From: Hydrogenimonas sp.
GTDB taxonomy: Bacteria; Campylobacterota; Campylobacteria; Campylobacterales; Hydrogenimonadaceae
Length of the DNA: 11,336 nucleotides
Reading direction: 5' to 3'
NCBI GenBank assembly: GCA_015494675.1
Contig: WGAW01000159.1
Location: 1 to 11,336 of the forward strand
The notes under the pieces were generated by a model. The model was given only the letters and a program-made list of their open reading frames with translations. It had not been told where the DNA came from and made no database searches. The position numbers and the translations under genes were made by a program. Below are positions 1-5,937 of the stretch, in pieces (positions within the stretch are counted from its first letter, which is position 1; each line of letters opens with the position of its first letter).

Positions 1-415
1 AGACGATGCCGTCGGCTTCGAATCCTTCGATGGAGATATCGAGATTATAGACTCTTCCGGGCGTGAAGCCTATGTCGTTTAGCTGCCGCCACGCAAGCTC
101 TACCGTATCTCTGTTAGCAGCCGTGAACGACTGGTGCCTGTATGTATAACCCAGATATCCCCACCTTTTGGAAGAGCCGCCTATGTCGACTCTCATATCG
201 TCGACAGCGAGATTCATTCCGCTTTTGGGGTGGAATTCGCCGTGCCATTTGTCAAGAAGGTCGCCGAGCGAGACCGGATCGTCCGCGACAAACGCCTCTA
301 TATTTGCGGAAGCGCCGGTTGACCTGTCCGAGTTTATGGGGTCAAAAAAAGTGAAGAGACCGGCTCCCGCTTTTGTGAGCAGAAGCGGGATACCGAGAAT
401 TGAGAGCTTTCGCAA
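1..415 (-). CDS. Exported/envelope protein of unknown function, N-terminal part (runs off the left edge)
   Basis: I do not recognise this protein. Read leftward from a TTG at 413-415, an open frame of 138 codons continues to the window edge, so the C-terminus is missing. The TTG is preceded by AAAAGAG, which overlaps the stop codon of the upstream lipoprotein gene (10-base gap). This suggests co-transcription and coupled translation. The N-terminus has basic residues (Arg2, Lys3), then a hydrophobic stretch (LSILGIPLLL) and small residues, which resembles a signal peptide. Further in, a Trp/Tyr/Gly-rich segment with alternating residues (RWGYLGYTYRHQSF) suggests beta-strands, possibly of an outer-membrane barrel; that is inference. 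In-frame stop TAG lies just upstream, inside the previous gene, so no much longer start is possible. It contains no D/E-X-N-X-S/T sequon in the visible part, unlike its neighbour. Confidence 0.7.
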   Translation of the reverse strand, partial: MRKLSILGIPLLLTKAGAGLFTFFDPINSDRSTGASANIEAFVADDPVSLGDLLDKWHGEFHPKSGMNLAVDDMRVDIGGSSKRWGYLGYTYRHQSFTAANRDTVELAWRQLNDIGFTPGRVYNLDISIEGFEADGIV

Positions 416-425
416 TTTCGCTCTT

Positions 426-2759
426 TTACGGAAGCGATTCGAAAGATCCGTCTATATACTTGATTCTTGGAACTCCCGTTCCGTTGTCGAGGTGGCCTAC
501 CTCTTTACCGTCTTTCATCAGAGGTGTCGTAGCGTTGTAGTCGATCTCATCATCGTTGAGTACAACGGTTATGGATAGACCGTTTCCGCTCGTAAGTGTA
601 ACGTTTCCGTCACCGTCATCACTGACATGAGAGACCGCATTTACGGTCGTTGGACCGTACACATATGCCACAGTCGCATCTGTCATATTGTTATCGGGTC
701 TGTATTCGAGTTGAAGGTTCAGACTCATGTCGTCGAGTCCTGCCCGCTTCAGGGTTCCGCTTGCGGTCACTTTCAGGTGCGGTTTATCATTAACGTGATC
801 CATGTCGCTCAGGTTCATATCGGCTGCATTCATAAGGTTGACTCCGAAAGTTCCGTCAAGCTCGGTCTGTGTCTGGACATTTTTGATCATGCCGTTAAGA
901 GTCATGCTGTCGGGAATGTATCCGCTGTTTCCTACTTTCATGTCGCTTGAAGTATCTACCCACATGTTGTCTATATTCGGAACGGCGCCGTTGGAGCATG
1001 TACCGTTGAACGTGACCGAAGCATTGATGAAGTCATCGTAGTAATACTCTTTCCCGTCAATGGTTTCATCGAAATTTCCGTTGCCGTCCGTGTTCACGAG
1101 ATAGCCGGAACCGTCACTCATATTTACGTCAAAAGTGCTGTTGGCGTAGTCGACATAGGTACCGTCGGATTGGTTGTAGCATCCTACATGTCCGCCCACT
1201 TCTGTCGTGTAGACCTCGGTAAAGCCTCCGTTTGTAGCAAGAGAGGAGTTCATCGTGTAGCCCACTTTTAGAGTGGCGGATGCCGTGTAGTTGCTGTCGA
1301 GTGCGCCGTTGAGCGTGATTTCGTTCAGCTTCACGTAGTTGAGTCGGAACGAATCGTTTTGGTCGGAGGCGTTGTAGTCGTATCCGACATCCGCTTTGAA
1401 ACCTTTGATTCCAACCATGGTGCCGTCGGCCGTAGAGAGGTTTATGTCACTGACCTCAAGATGCGCTCCGTCGGTTGTTTTTGTGAGGGCGGCGTTGGCC
1501 TGCAGGGTCTGCCGGGTCTGATTCGCTTCGTAGAGCATCGTCGCGGGAATGGTGCCGTCGAAGGCCGCAGTAAGGGTCGTGAAGCTGTTCGGATCTATTT
1601 TTGACGGATCGGCCGCCGGGAGTGTAATCGTTCCGTTTCCTACCGTAGAAGAGGCTCCGCTTACAGTGTCTGTTATTACATAATTCCATACACTTGAGTT
1701 GAGGTCGGCTCTTGTCAGGTTTGCATCCCTGCTAGCGTTTGTGAGCGTGACCAGATTGGTATTTACCTCGGTCAGGTTATTATCTATTCCTTCGCCTACG
1801 GCATCGAGCAGATTTCCGAGAATCCTACCCGCAAGGTCACCGTTTAGAGTCACATTTTCAACTACAGACTCCATGCCTTTCGCTTCGGTATCGAAGAGGC
1901 CTCCATCTTTAAAGAGATTGTCTCCCTGGGTGCGCAGGTTTTGGAAAAACTCTTTTGCAGCCTGTACGTCATCGACAGTACCGGCATCGTCCGGTACTTC
2001 CGGAGTAAATGTTTCGTTGTTTTCCGCGGCTTCTACAAACGGGGTCGTTACATTGTTCTCCTGCATCTTCTGTGCAAGAATATCCGTGACATTGCCGTCG
2101 TCACCCAAAATCCCGTCGGCCGCATCTTCGGCTATATCTTCCACAACATCCTGAATCGAGCGGTTGGCATCCTCTGCCGCTTTGTGGAACGCCTCTATGA
2201 CCTTTGCATATATTCCTTCGGTCGGATCCGAAGAGATGGGATCGGTACCGAATATCTGAGCGGCGGCTACGCGTGCCTCTTCAAGCTTCTGACCGTCGAT
2301 TGTAGCATTCGGATCCCCCTGTGTAGCCATCATATACATAATATGGGTGGAGGGAGCAATATTTACCGTAACATTTCCCTCCTTCACATCAGCCGCCGAG
2401 AAGAGCTTCGTATCGCTCGGACAGGCGGCTGTCTTGTTGGTGTCGGGGTAGTAGAGAGTAGAATTTGAATCGCATGTGACCTTTACAACCGTAACGCCTT
2501 TGTAGCCGTCGAGATCGATCGTATATGTACCGTTGCTGCTGTCGGTTCTGCCTCTGCCTATGACCGCGCCTGCGGCGCTGCCCTTATGTACCTCTACGAC
2601 ACCGTTTAGGATCAGTTCGTCCACCGCCTTTCCGGTTATCGTAACGCTTGCCGCGGTGACGGCAGGTGTGCTTCCGCCGCCTCCGCATCCGCTGAAGAGT
2701 ATGGAGCCTGCCAGCAGTGCGCTGGCAACTACACTTATCTCTCTTTGTCTTGTCTTCAT
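426..2759 (-). CDS. Large Asp/Asn/Thr-rich lipoprotein with twenty bacterial N-glycosylation sequons
   Basis: The 777-residue product starts at the ATG at 2757-2759, which has a good AGGAG seven bases upstream. The frame stays open 66 codons further upstream, but that stretch lies across the promoter and looks non-coding. Residues 1-24 form a lipoprotein signal peptide: Lys2/Arg4/Arg6, a hydrophobic core, and lipobox FSG followed by Cys25, then a Gly-rich linker. Residues about 40-110 resemble a small beta-rich repeat (GKAVDELILNGVVEV...). Residues about 160-240 are acidic and helical. The rest is Thr/Ser/Asn/Asp-rich and probably beta-structured, including a DGNGNFDE calcium-loop-like motif. 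By hand I count 31 N-X-S/T sites, of which 20 carry Asp/Glu at -2 and no proline, the sequon used by Campylobacter PglB. The protein is probably surface- or periplasm-anchored. Its biochemical role is unknown; a glycosylated cell-envelope protein is my inference. Confidence 0.8.
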   Translation of the reverse strand: MKTRQREISVVASALLAGSILFSGCGGGGSTPAVTAASVTITGKAVDELILNGVVEVHKGSAAGAVIGRGRTDSSNGTYTIDLDGYKGVTVVKVTCDSNSTLYYPDTNKTAACPSDTKLFSAADVKEGNVTVNIAPSTHIMYMMATQGDPNATIDGQKLEEARVAAAQIFGTDPISSDPTEGIYAKVIEAFHKAAEDANRSIQDVVEDIAEDAADGILGDDGNVTDILAQKMQENNVTTPFVEAAENNETFTPEVPDDAGTVDDVQAAKEFFQNLRTQGDNLFKDGGLFDTEAKGMESVVENVTLNGDLAGRILGNLLDAVGEGIDNNLTEVNTNLVTLTNASRDANLTRADLNSSVWNYVITDTVSGASSTVGNGTITLPAADPSKIDPNSFTTLTAAFDGTIPATMLYEANQTRQTLQANAALTKTTDGAHLEVSDINLSTADGTMVGIKGFKADVGYDYNASDQNDSFRLNYVKLNEITLNGALDSNYTASATLKVGYTMNSSLATNGGFTEVYTTEVGGHVGCYNQSDGTYVDYANSTFDVNMSDGSGYLVNTDGNGNFDETIDGKEYYYDDFINASVTFNGTCSNGAVPNIDNMWVDTSSDMKVGNSGYIPDSMTLNGMIKNVQTQTELDGTFGVNLMNAADMNLSDMDHVNDKPHLKVTASGTLKRAGLDDMSLNLQLEYRPDNNMTDATVAYVYGPTTVNAVSHVSDDGDGNVTLTSGNGLSITVVLNDDEIDYNATTPLMKDGKEVGHLDNGTGVPRIKYIDGSFESLP

Positions 2760-2796
2760 TGTTTGCTCCTGCTGAAATTTGATTCGAACCGTTCCA

Positions 2797-2825
2797 ATTA
2801 TAGGAGCATATTCTTTAATAATAAA
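2797..2825 (-). promoter_or_regulatory. Likely promoter of the lipoprotein gene
   Basis: On the minus strand a perfect TATAAT (2797-2802) lies 37 bases upstream of the lipoprotein ATG. Seventeen bases further upstream is only a T-rich stretch (TTTATT), as expected for Campylobacterota, where vegetative promoters often lack a clear -35 box and have T-rich upstream DNA. The predicted transcript would start near 2790 and have a leader of about 30 bases containing the AGGAG. Confidence 0.6.
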
Positions 2826-2944
2826 TAAAACATATCTATTTGAGTAAAAATGATAACTATAAATTATGCAATACAGGGGTGTTGCCACTTTTTCAGGTAG
2901 GAAAACGGTAATGTATGCAGCGGTTTCTCTTTCGCTTTCAGGTA

Positions 2945-2962
2945 CTATAATCGGCATTATAG
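2945..2962. repeat. Perfect inverted repeat carrying a TATAAT on each strand
   Basis: CTATAAT (2945-2951), a CGGC spacer and ATTATAG (2956-2962) form a perfect 7-bp inverted repeat. Each arm is a consensus -10 hexamer, one reading rightward and one leftward. It could be a regulator's operator, a pair of divergent -10 elements, or chance in AT-rich DNA. Confidence 0.5.
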
Positions 2963-3013
2963 AGGTTTACATTTAGCATCTTTTTCGCAATTTATAGATT
3001 TCCTGTGATAACG

Positions 3014-3040
3014 CTGTTTTTCTCTCGTCGCTCAAAACAG
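3014..3040. repeat. Inverted repeat CTGTTTT...AAAACAG upstream of the rightward promoter
   Basis: CTGTTTT (3014-3020) and AAAACAG (3034-3040) are perfect reverse complements separated by 13 bases. The right arm ends about 20 bases upstream of the putative -10 box at 3059-3066, a suitable place for a repressor or activator site. There is no T-run on either side, so it is not a typical intrinsic terminator. A regulatory role is inference. Confidence 0.4.
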
Positions 3041-3058
3041 TTGATAAAGAACTTTTGC

Positions 3059-3066
3059 GCTACAAT
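3059..3066 (+). promoter_or_regulatory. Likely -10 box of the promoter for the PglG-like/hisH/hisA genes
   Basis: GCTACAAT fits the extended Campylobacterota -10 pattern (roughly G-pyrimidine-TA-W-AAT). A TTGATA at 3041-3046 lies 14 bases upstream, too close for a standard -35. The start site would fall near 3073, exactly where the foldback element begins, giving a structured leader of about 145 bases before the TTG start at 3219. Confidence 0.45.
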
Positions 3067-3072
3067 TTCAAA

Positions 3073-3199
3073 TACTGATTTTACGCAAAAAGCGTAAAAT
3101 CATCTCGAAATCTGATATTTCGAAGCTTTAGGGGGTTGTAGGGCCGCTCACCCCCTGCCGAATTGCGGGCTTTGCCCGGAATTTGCGTAATATCAGGTA
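3073..3199. repeat. Foldback (MITE-like or structured-RNA) element with inverted ends and nested hairpins
   Basis: The ends CTGATTTTACGCAAA (3075-3089) and TTTGCGTAATATCAG (3182-3196) are reverse complements at 14 of 15 positions. With one gap the match extends to 3073 and 3199. Inside are further palindromes. TGATTTTACGC (3076-3086) pairs with GCGTAAAATCA (3092-3102) across an A5 loop, an 11-bp stem that competes with the end-to-end pairing. TCGAAAT (3105-3111) pairs with ATTTCGA (3117-3123). AGGGGGT (3130-3136) pairs with ACCCCCT (3150-3156). AATTgCGGGC (3161-3170) pairs with GCCCGgAATT (3174-3183) around a TTT loop with one G-G mismatch. I found no clear target-site duplication. It may be a small non-autonomous mobile element, a dispersed palindromic repeat, or a structured 5' leader; the sequence alone does not decide. 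Confidence 0.65.
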
Positions 3200-3218
3200 A
3201 TTAAAAAAGGAAGAGATC

Positions 3219-4118
3219 TTGCAGATAAAAGAGATTCAGCAGTACTCCGAGGTACGACCGAAGGCGAGGGCATATCTATGCTACCTGCTTTCGAGGAATA
3301 TTCCCAACAGAACGCCGGAAGTTACGCTCGATACGATTATGGCGGCTCTGAAGAAGATAAAAAAAGAGGTTAGAGAGATCGATACGCTCTATGTGCTCGA
3401 CCCGAAGGGTAGACAGATAGCCAACAATATAAGCCGGATACAGGCGTATCGTACCGGCGAGGGTGAGAACAGGGCGATGCGCGCCTACTACTACAGGGCC
3501 GTCAGGGAGAAAAGGTGTATATTGACAGATCCGTACCCGTCTAAAATAGGCGGCACACTGGTGGTCACGGCCGCCTACCCGGTCTACAACGACAGAGGGC
3601 AACTGCAGTATGTCGTATGTGCCGATATACCGCTGGACAAACTGCTGAAGATGGTACACCCTGCATCCGCGGAGACGCTCTTCGGCAGATTTTCTAAAGT
3701 GGGTTATGCGATGTTCTCCGTCTCTCTTTTGGCGGTAGCCCTTCTGCTCTTTCTCAACGGAATCAAGAGCTTTCTGACATACGGTTTCAACTTCATCCAT
3801 ATCGATGTAAAGGAGATGTTCGAAGCTACGATTCTTCTGACACTCTCGCTGGCGATATTCGATCTCGTAAAGGCGATATTCGAAGAGGAGGTGCTCGGCG
3901 AACAGAAGAGGGGCGAGCACGACGAGATACACAAGACGATGATCAGATTTTTGGGATCGATCATCATAGCGCTGGCGATCGAAGCGTTGATGCTCGTCTT
4001 CAAATTCGCTATAATCGACCCCGAAAAACTTGTATACGCGGTATATCTGATAGGCGGCGTTACAATGCTTCTGCTGGGGCTTTCGTTCTATCTCAGGAGT
4101 ATAAGGAAAGAGTCTTGA
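3219..4118 (+). CDS. PglG-like membrane protein with N-terminal PDC/Cache sensor domain
   Basis: The 299-residue protein starts at TTG 3219 with AAGGAAGAG just upstream; an in-frame TAA at 3198-3200 excludes a longer form. Residues about 15-145 resemble a PDC (Cache-type) sensor domain: LYVLDPKGRQI at 57-67, RAYYYRAV at 88-95, then two strands with TAAYPVYNDRGQL (117-129) and VVCADIPLD (132-140). Four hydrophobic segments follow at about 161-184, 200-220, 244-266 and 270-292. The layout and length match the PDC-sensor proteins annotated in Campylobacterota as 'general glycosylation pathway protein', and C. jejuni pglG is likewise close to cheY. I assign it by layout and context, not alignment. 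It has no output domain such as a kinase or methyl-accepting module. Its role is unknown; PglG in C. jejuni has no firmly assigned enzymatic activity. Its stop overlaps the hisH start by 4 bases. Confidence 0.75.
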   Translation: MQIKEIQQYSEVRPKARAYLCYLLSRNIPNRTPEVTLDTIMAALKKIKKEVREIDTLYVLDPKGRQIANNISRIQAYRTGEGENRAMRAYYYRAVREKRCILTDPYPSKIGGTLVVTAAYPVYNDRGQLQYVVCADIPLDKLLKMVHPASAETLFGRFSKVGYAMFSVSLLAVALLLFLNGIKSFLTYGFNFIHIDVKEMFEATILLTLSLAIFDLVKAIFEEEVLGEQKRGEHDEIHKTMIRFLGSIIIALAIEALMLVFKFAIIDPEKLVYAVYLIGGVTMLLLGLSFYLRSIRKES

Positions 4119-4729
4119 CGGTTGCGGTAATCGATTACAATATGGGGAATCTTGCAAGTGTTCGCAACGCTCTTGCGAAAATAGGAGCCGACTCGAAAGT
4201 GGTCTCCGATCCGCATGAGGTCGCCGCTTTCGACAGGATACTGCTTCCGGGAGTCGGGGCTTTCGGCGACGCCATGGAGCATCTTCGCGAAAGGGGCATG
4301 GACGAAGCGGTGACGGAGTTTGCCGCATCCGGAAAGCCTATGCTTGGAATCTGTCTCGGGATGCAGCTGCTTTTTGAAAGGAGCAGCGAATTCGGAAAGC
4401 ATGAGGGTTTGGGGCTCATTCCGGGTGAAGTGGTGCCTTTCGATCCAAACCTTTTCGAGAGCCCGCACAAGATTCCCCACATGGGCTGGAACGAGCTTTT
4501 CGTGCAGAAACCTACACCGATATTTTCCGATCTTCCCGGCGAGTTCTACCTCTATTTCGTCCACTCCTACCATGCCGTCACGGCGCAGGAGTATGTCATA
4601 GGAGTGAGCTGGTACGGCTACCGCTTTGTAAGCGCCGTTCAGAACGGAAACATTTTCGGGATACAGCCGCATCCGGAGAAGTCTCACGACAACGGTTTGA
4701 AAATTTTGAAAAATTTTGTTGAGTTTTAA
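4115..4729 (+). CDS. hisH: Imidazole glycerol phosphate synthase, glutamine amidotransferase subunit HisH
   Basis: HisH hydrolyses glutamine and channels ammonia to HisF, which forms imidazole glycerol phosphate and AICAR in histidine biosynthesis (cytoplasm). The 204-residue length is normal. Class I amidotransferase signatures are all present: the oxyanion-strand motif PGVG (45-48), nucleophile Cys80 in [10 protein letters not shown], and His186/Glu188 in GIQPHPEKS. The N-terminus [14 protein letters not shown] is typical. The start is TTG 4115, overlapping the upstream stop (TTGA) with AAGGAAAG ahead of it, so translation is probably coupled to the PglG-like gene. hisF, its obligate partner, is not in this window. 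Confidence 0.95.
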   Translation: MTVAVIDYNMGNLASVRNALAKIGADSKVVSDPHEVAAFDRILLPGVGAFGDAMEHLRERGMDEAVTEFAASGKPMLGICLGMQLLFERSSEFGKHEGLGLIPGEVVPFDPNLFESPHKIPHMGWNELFVQKPTPIFSDLPGEFYLYFVHSYHAVTAQEYVIGVSWYGYRFVSAVQNGNIFGIQPHPEKSHDNGLKILKNFVEF

Positions 4730-4740
4730 AGGATAACAGT

Positions 4741-5454
4741 TTGGAAATACTACCTGCGATCGACCTAAAAGACGGAAAGGCCGTCCGCCTGACGAAGGGT
4801 TTGATGGATAGTGCGAAAATATACAGTGACGAACCCTGGCGGCTCGCTAAAGCGTTCGAAGAGATGGGGTCGAAGTGGCTTCACCTGGTGGATCTAAACG
4901 GTGCATTCGCGGGAGAGCCGAAAAATCTGAAGCAGATCGAAAAGATTCGCAAAAACTGCAACCTTAAAATGGAGCTCGGCGGCGGGATTCGTGATGAAGA
5001 GACTATAAAACGGTATCTCGACCTTGGAATCGACAGACTCATTCTGGGTTCGATAGCCGTAAAAGATCCGGACTTCGTGAAGAAGATGGCCGCCAGATAC
5101 CCTATAGCCGTCGGAATAGACGCCGTCGACGGCTATGTGGCCGTAGAGGGGTGGGCGGAGGTCAGCAGCATGAAAGCGACCGATCTTGCCAAAGCTTTCG
5201 CCGAGTGCGGTGTCGAGGCGATCATCTGCACCGATGTGGGGCGTGACGGTACTTTGAGCGGCGTGAACGTCCCCTTTACCGTCTCTATAGCCGAAGCTTC
5301 GGGAGTCGATACGATAGCGAGCGGCGGAGTGCGCGATATGCGTGACATCAGAGCGCTTCTCGAGACCGGAAAAGTCGCCGGGGTGATCGTCGGTAAAGCC
5401 TTTTACGAAGGAACTCTCGATCTGAAAGAGGCCTTCGGGGCCGTATCGGTTTAG
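4741..5454 (+). CDS. hisA: Phosphoribosylformimino-5-aminoimidazole carboxamide ribotide isomerase HisA
   Basis: HisA performs the Amadori rearrangement ProFAR to PRFAR, the step directly before HisH/HisF, in the cytoplasm. The 237-residue (beta/alpha)8 barrel shows both acid/base aspartates: Asp8 in [16 protein letters not shown] and Asp127 in [11 protein letters not shown]. It also has the phosphate-binding motifs [12 protein letters not shown] (78-89) and [12 protein letters not shown] (192-203), and [12 protein letters not shown] (163-174) in the second half-barrel. Start TTG 4741 has AAAGGAT seven bases upstream, 11 bases after hisH, so it belongs to the same transcription unit. No strong terminator is visible after the stop. 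Confidence 0.95.
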   Translation: MEILPAIDLKDGKAVRLTKGLMDSAKIYSDEPWRLAKAFEEMGSKWLHLVDLNGAFAGEPKNLKQIEKIRKNCNLKMELGGGIRDEETIKRYLDLGIDRLILGSIAVKDPDFVKKMAARYPIAVGIDAVDGYVAVEGWAEVSSMKATDLAKAFAECGVEAIICTDVGRDGTLSGVNVPFTVSIAEASGVDTIASGGVRDMRDIRALLETGKVAGVIVGKAFYEGTLDLKEAFGAVSV

Positions 5455-5516
5455 GTTCAGGCACGCTTCTGCACCGTCGTTAAAAAAATTCTTAATCTTA
5501 TTTAAATAGTCCAGAC

Positions 5517-5524
5517 GATAAAAT
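5517..5524 (+). promoter_or_regulatory. Likely -10 box of the cheY-prmA-ftsH-pssA operon
   Basis: GATAAAAT lies in the 105-base gap between hisA and cheY and fits the extended Campylobacterota -10 pattern. It is preceded by an AT-rich, T-tract-containing stretch (about 5480-5508) with no obvious -35 box, as usual in this phylum. The start site would be near 5531, leaving a leader of about 30 bases to the cheY TTG. Confidence 0.5.
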
Positions 5525-5559
5525 GAGCAAAACATATTCTATTCAATGAAGGATACCCA

Positions 5560-5937
5560 TTGAAAATAATGGTAGTAGACGACAGTTCGACAATGCGAAG
5601 GATTATAAAAAACACCCTGGGGCGGCTGGGATACAAAGATCTGCTGGAGGCCGAAGACGGCGCCCAGGCGTGGGAGGTGATGCAGCAAAACCGTGATGAT
5701 ATCGGGGTGTTGATTACGGACTGGAACATGCCCAACATGAACGGTCTGGAGCTTGTCAAGAAGGTCCGTTCCGACGCCGCTTTCGAGGATATTCCGATAA
5801 TCATGGTCACTACCGAGGGCGGTAAAGCGGAGGTGATCACTGCGCTCAAAGCGGGTGTCAACAACTACATCGTCAAGCCTTTCACTCCGCAGGTTCTCAA
5901 AGAGAAGCTCGAAGCGGTGCTCGGCCTTAACGACTGA
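5560..5937 (+). CDS. cheY: Chemotaxis response regulator CheY
   Basis: This single-domain receiver of 125 residues takes a phosphate from CheA and then binds the flagellar switch protein FliM to change rotation. Conserved residues are present: acidic pocket Asp7/Asp8, phospho-acceptor Asp54 (LITDWNMPNMNG), Thr84 (MVTTEGG), Tyr103 and Lys106 (NNYIVKPF). The N-terminus KIMVVDDSSTMRRII is typical of CheY, and there is no DNA-binding or other output domain. Start TTG 5560 follows GAAGGAT. The stop TGA shares one base with the prmA ATG. CheY heading an operon with prmA, ftsH and pssA, away from other che genes, is the arrangement I know from H. pylori and C. jejuni. Confidence 0.95.
   Translation: MKIMVVDDSSTMRRIIKNTLGRLGYKDLLEAEDGAQAWEVMQQNRDDIGVLITDWNMPNMNGLELVKKVRSDAAFEDIPIIMVTTEGGKAEVITALKAGVNNYIVKPFTPQVLKEKLEAVLGLND

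Larger units (their letters stand above)
2760..3218. other. 459-base intergenic region between divergent genes
   Basis: No convincing protein gene is present. From left to right it holds the lipoprotein ribosome-binding site and leftward promoter (to about 2825), a plain stretch at about 2826-2944 in which I see nothing, a face-to-face TATAAT palindrome (2945-2962), an inverted repeat CTGTTTT/AAAACAG (3014-3040), a rightward promoter (-10 at 3059-3066), a foldback element (3073-3199), and the AAGGAAGAG ribosome-binding site of the next gene (3207-3215). Confidence 0.7.

Noticed and set aside
2760..2957. 66-codon N-terminal extension of the lipoprotein frame up to an ATG at 2957
   Set aside because: It would bury the signal peptide and lipobox inside the protein and run across the TATAAT promoter and the AGGAG; the ATG at 2759 explains all of these better.
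2911..2976. Plus-strand 21-codon hydrophobic ORF (ATG at 2911)
   Set aside because: Very short, weak ribosome-binding site, no clear promoter before it, and it overlaps the TATAAT palindrome; it is not distinguishable from chance.
3130..3183. GC-rich hairpins after 3130 as an intrinsic terminator
   Set aside because: Neither hairpin is followed by a T-run, and both lie upstream of the gene within a larger foldback element.
3073..3199. CRISPR array or tRNA/rRNA gene in the structured intergenic region
   Set aside because: There are no regularly spaced direct repeats with unique spacers, and the hairpin order does not form a cloverleaf with tRNA consensus positions.
3276..4328. Long minus-strand open frame of 350 codons opposite the PglG-like and hisH genes
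   Set aside because: It is the antisense of two well-supported genes, has Arg-rich nonsense-like composition and no ribosome-binding site; similar antisense frames occur opposite hisA, cheY, ftsH and leuA.
5455..5516. Terminator between hisA and cheY
   Set aside because: The region has an A-run and AT-rich DNA but no stem of useful length before a T-run on the plus strand; only the promoter call was kept.
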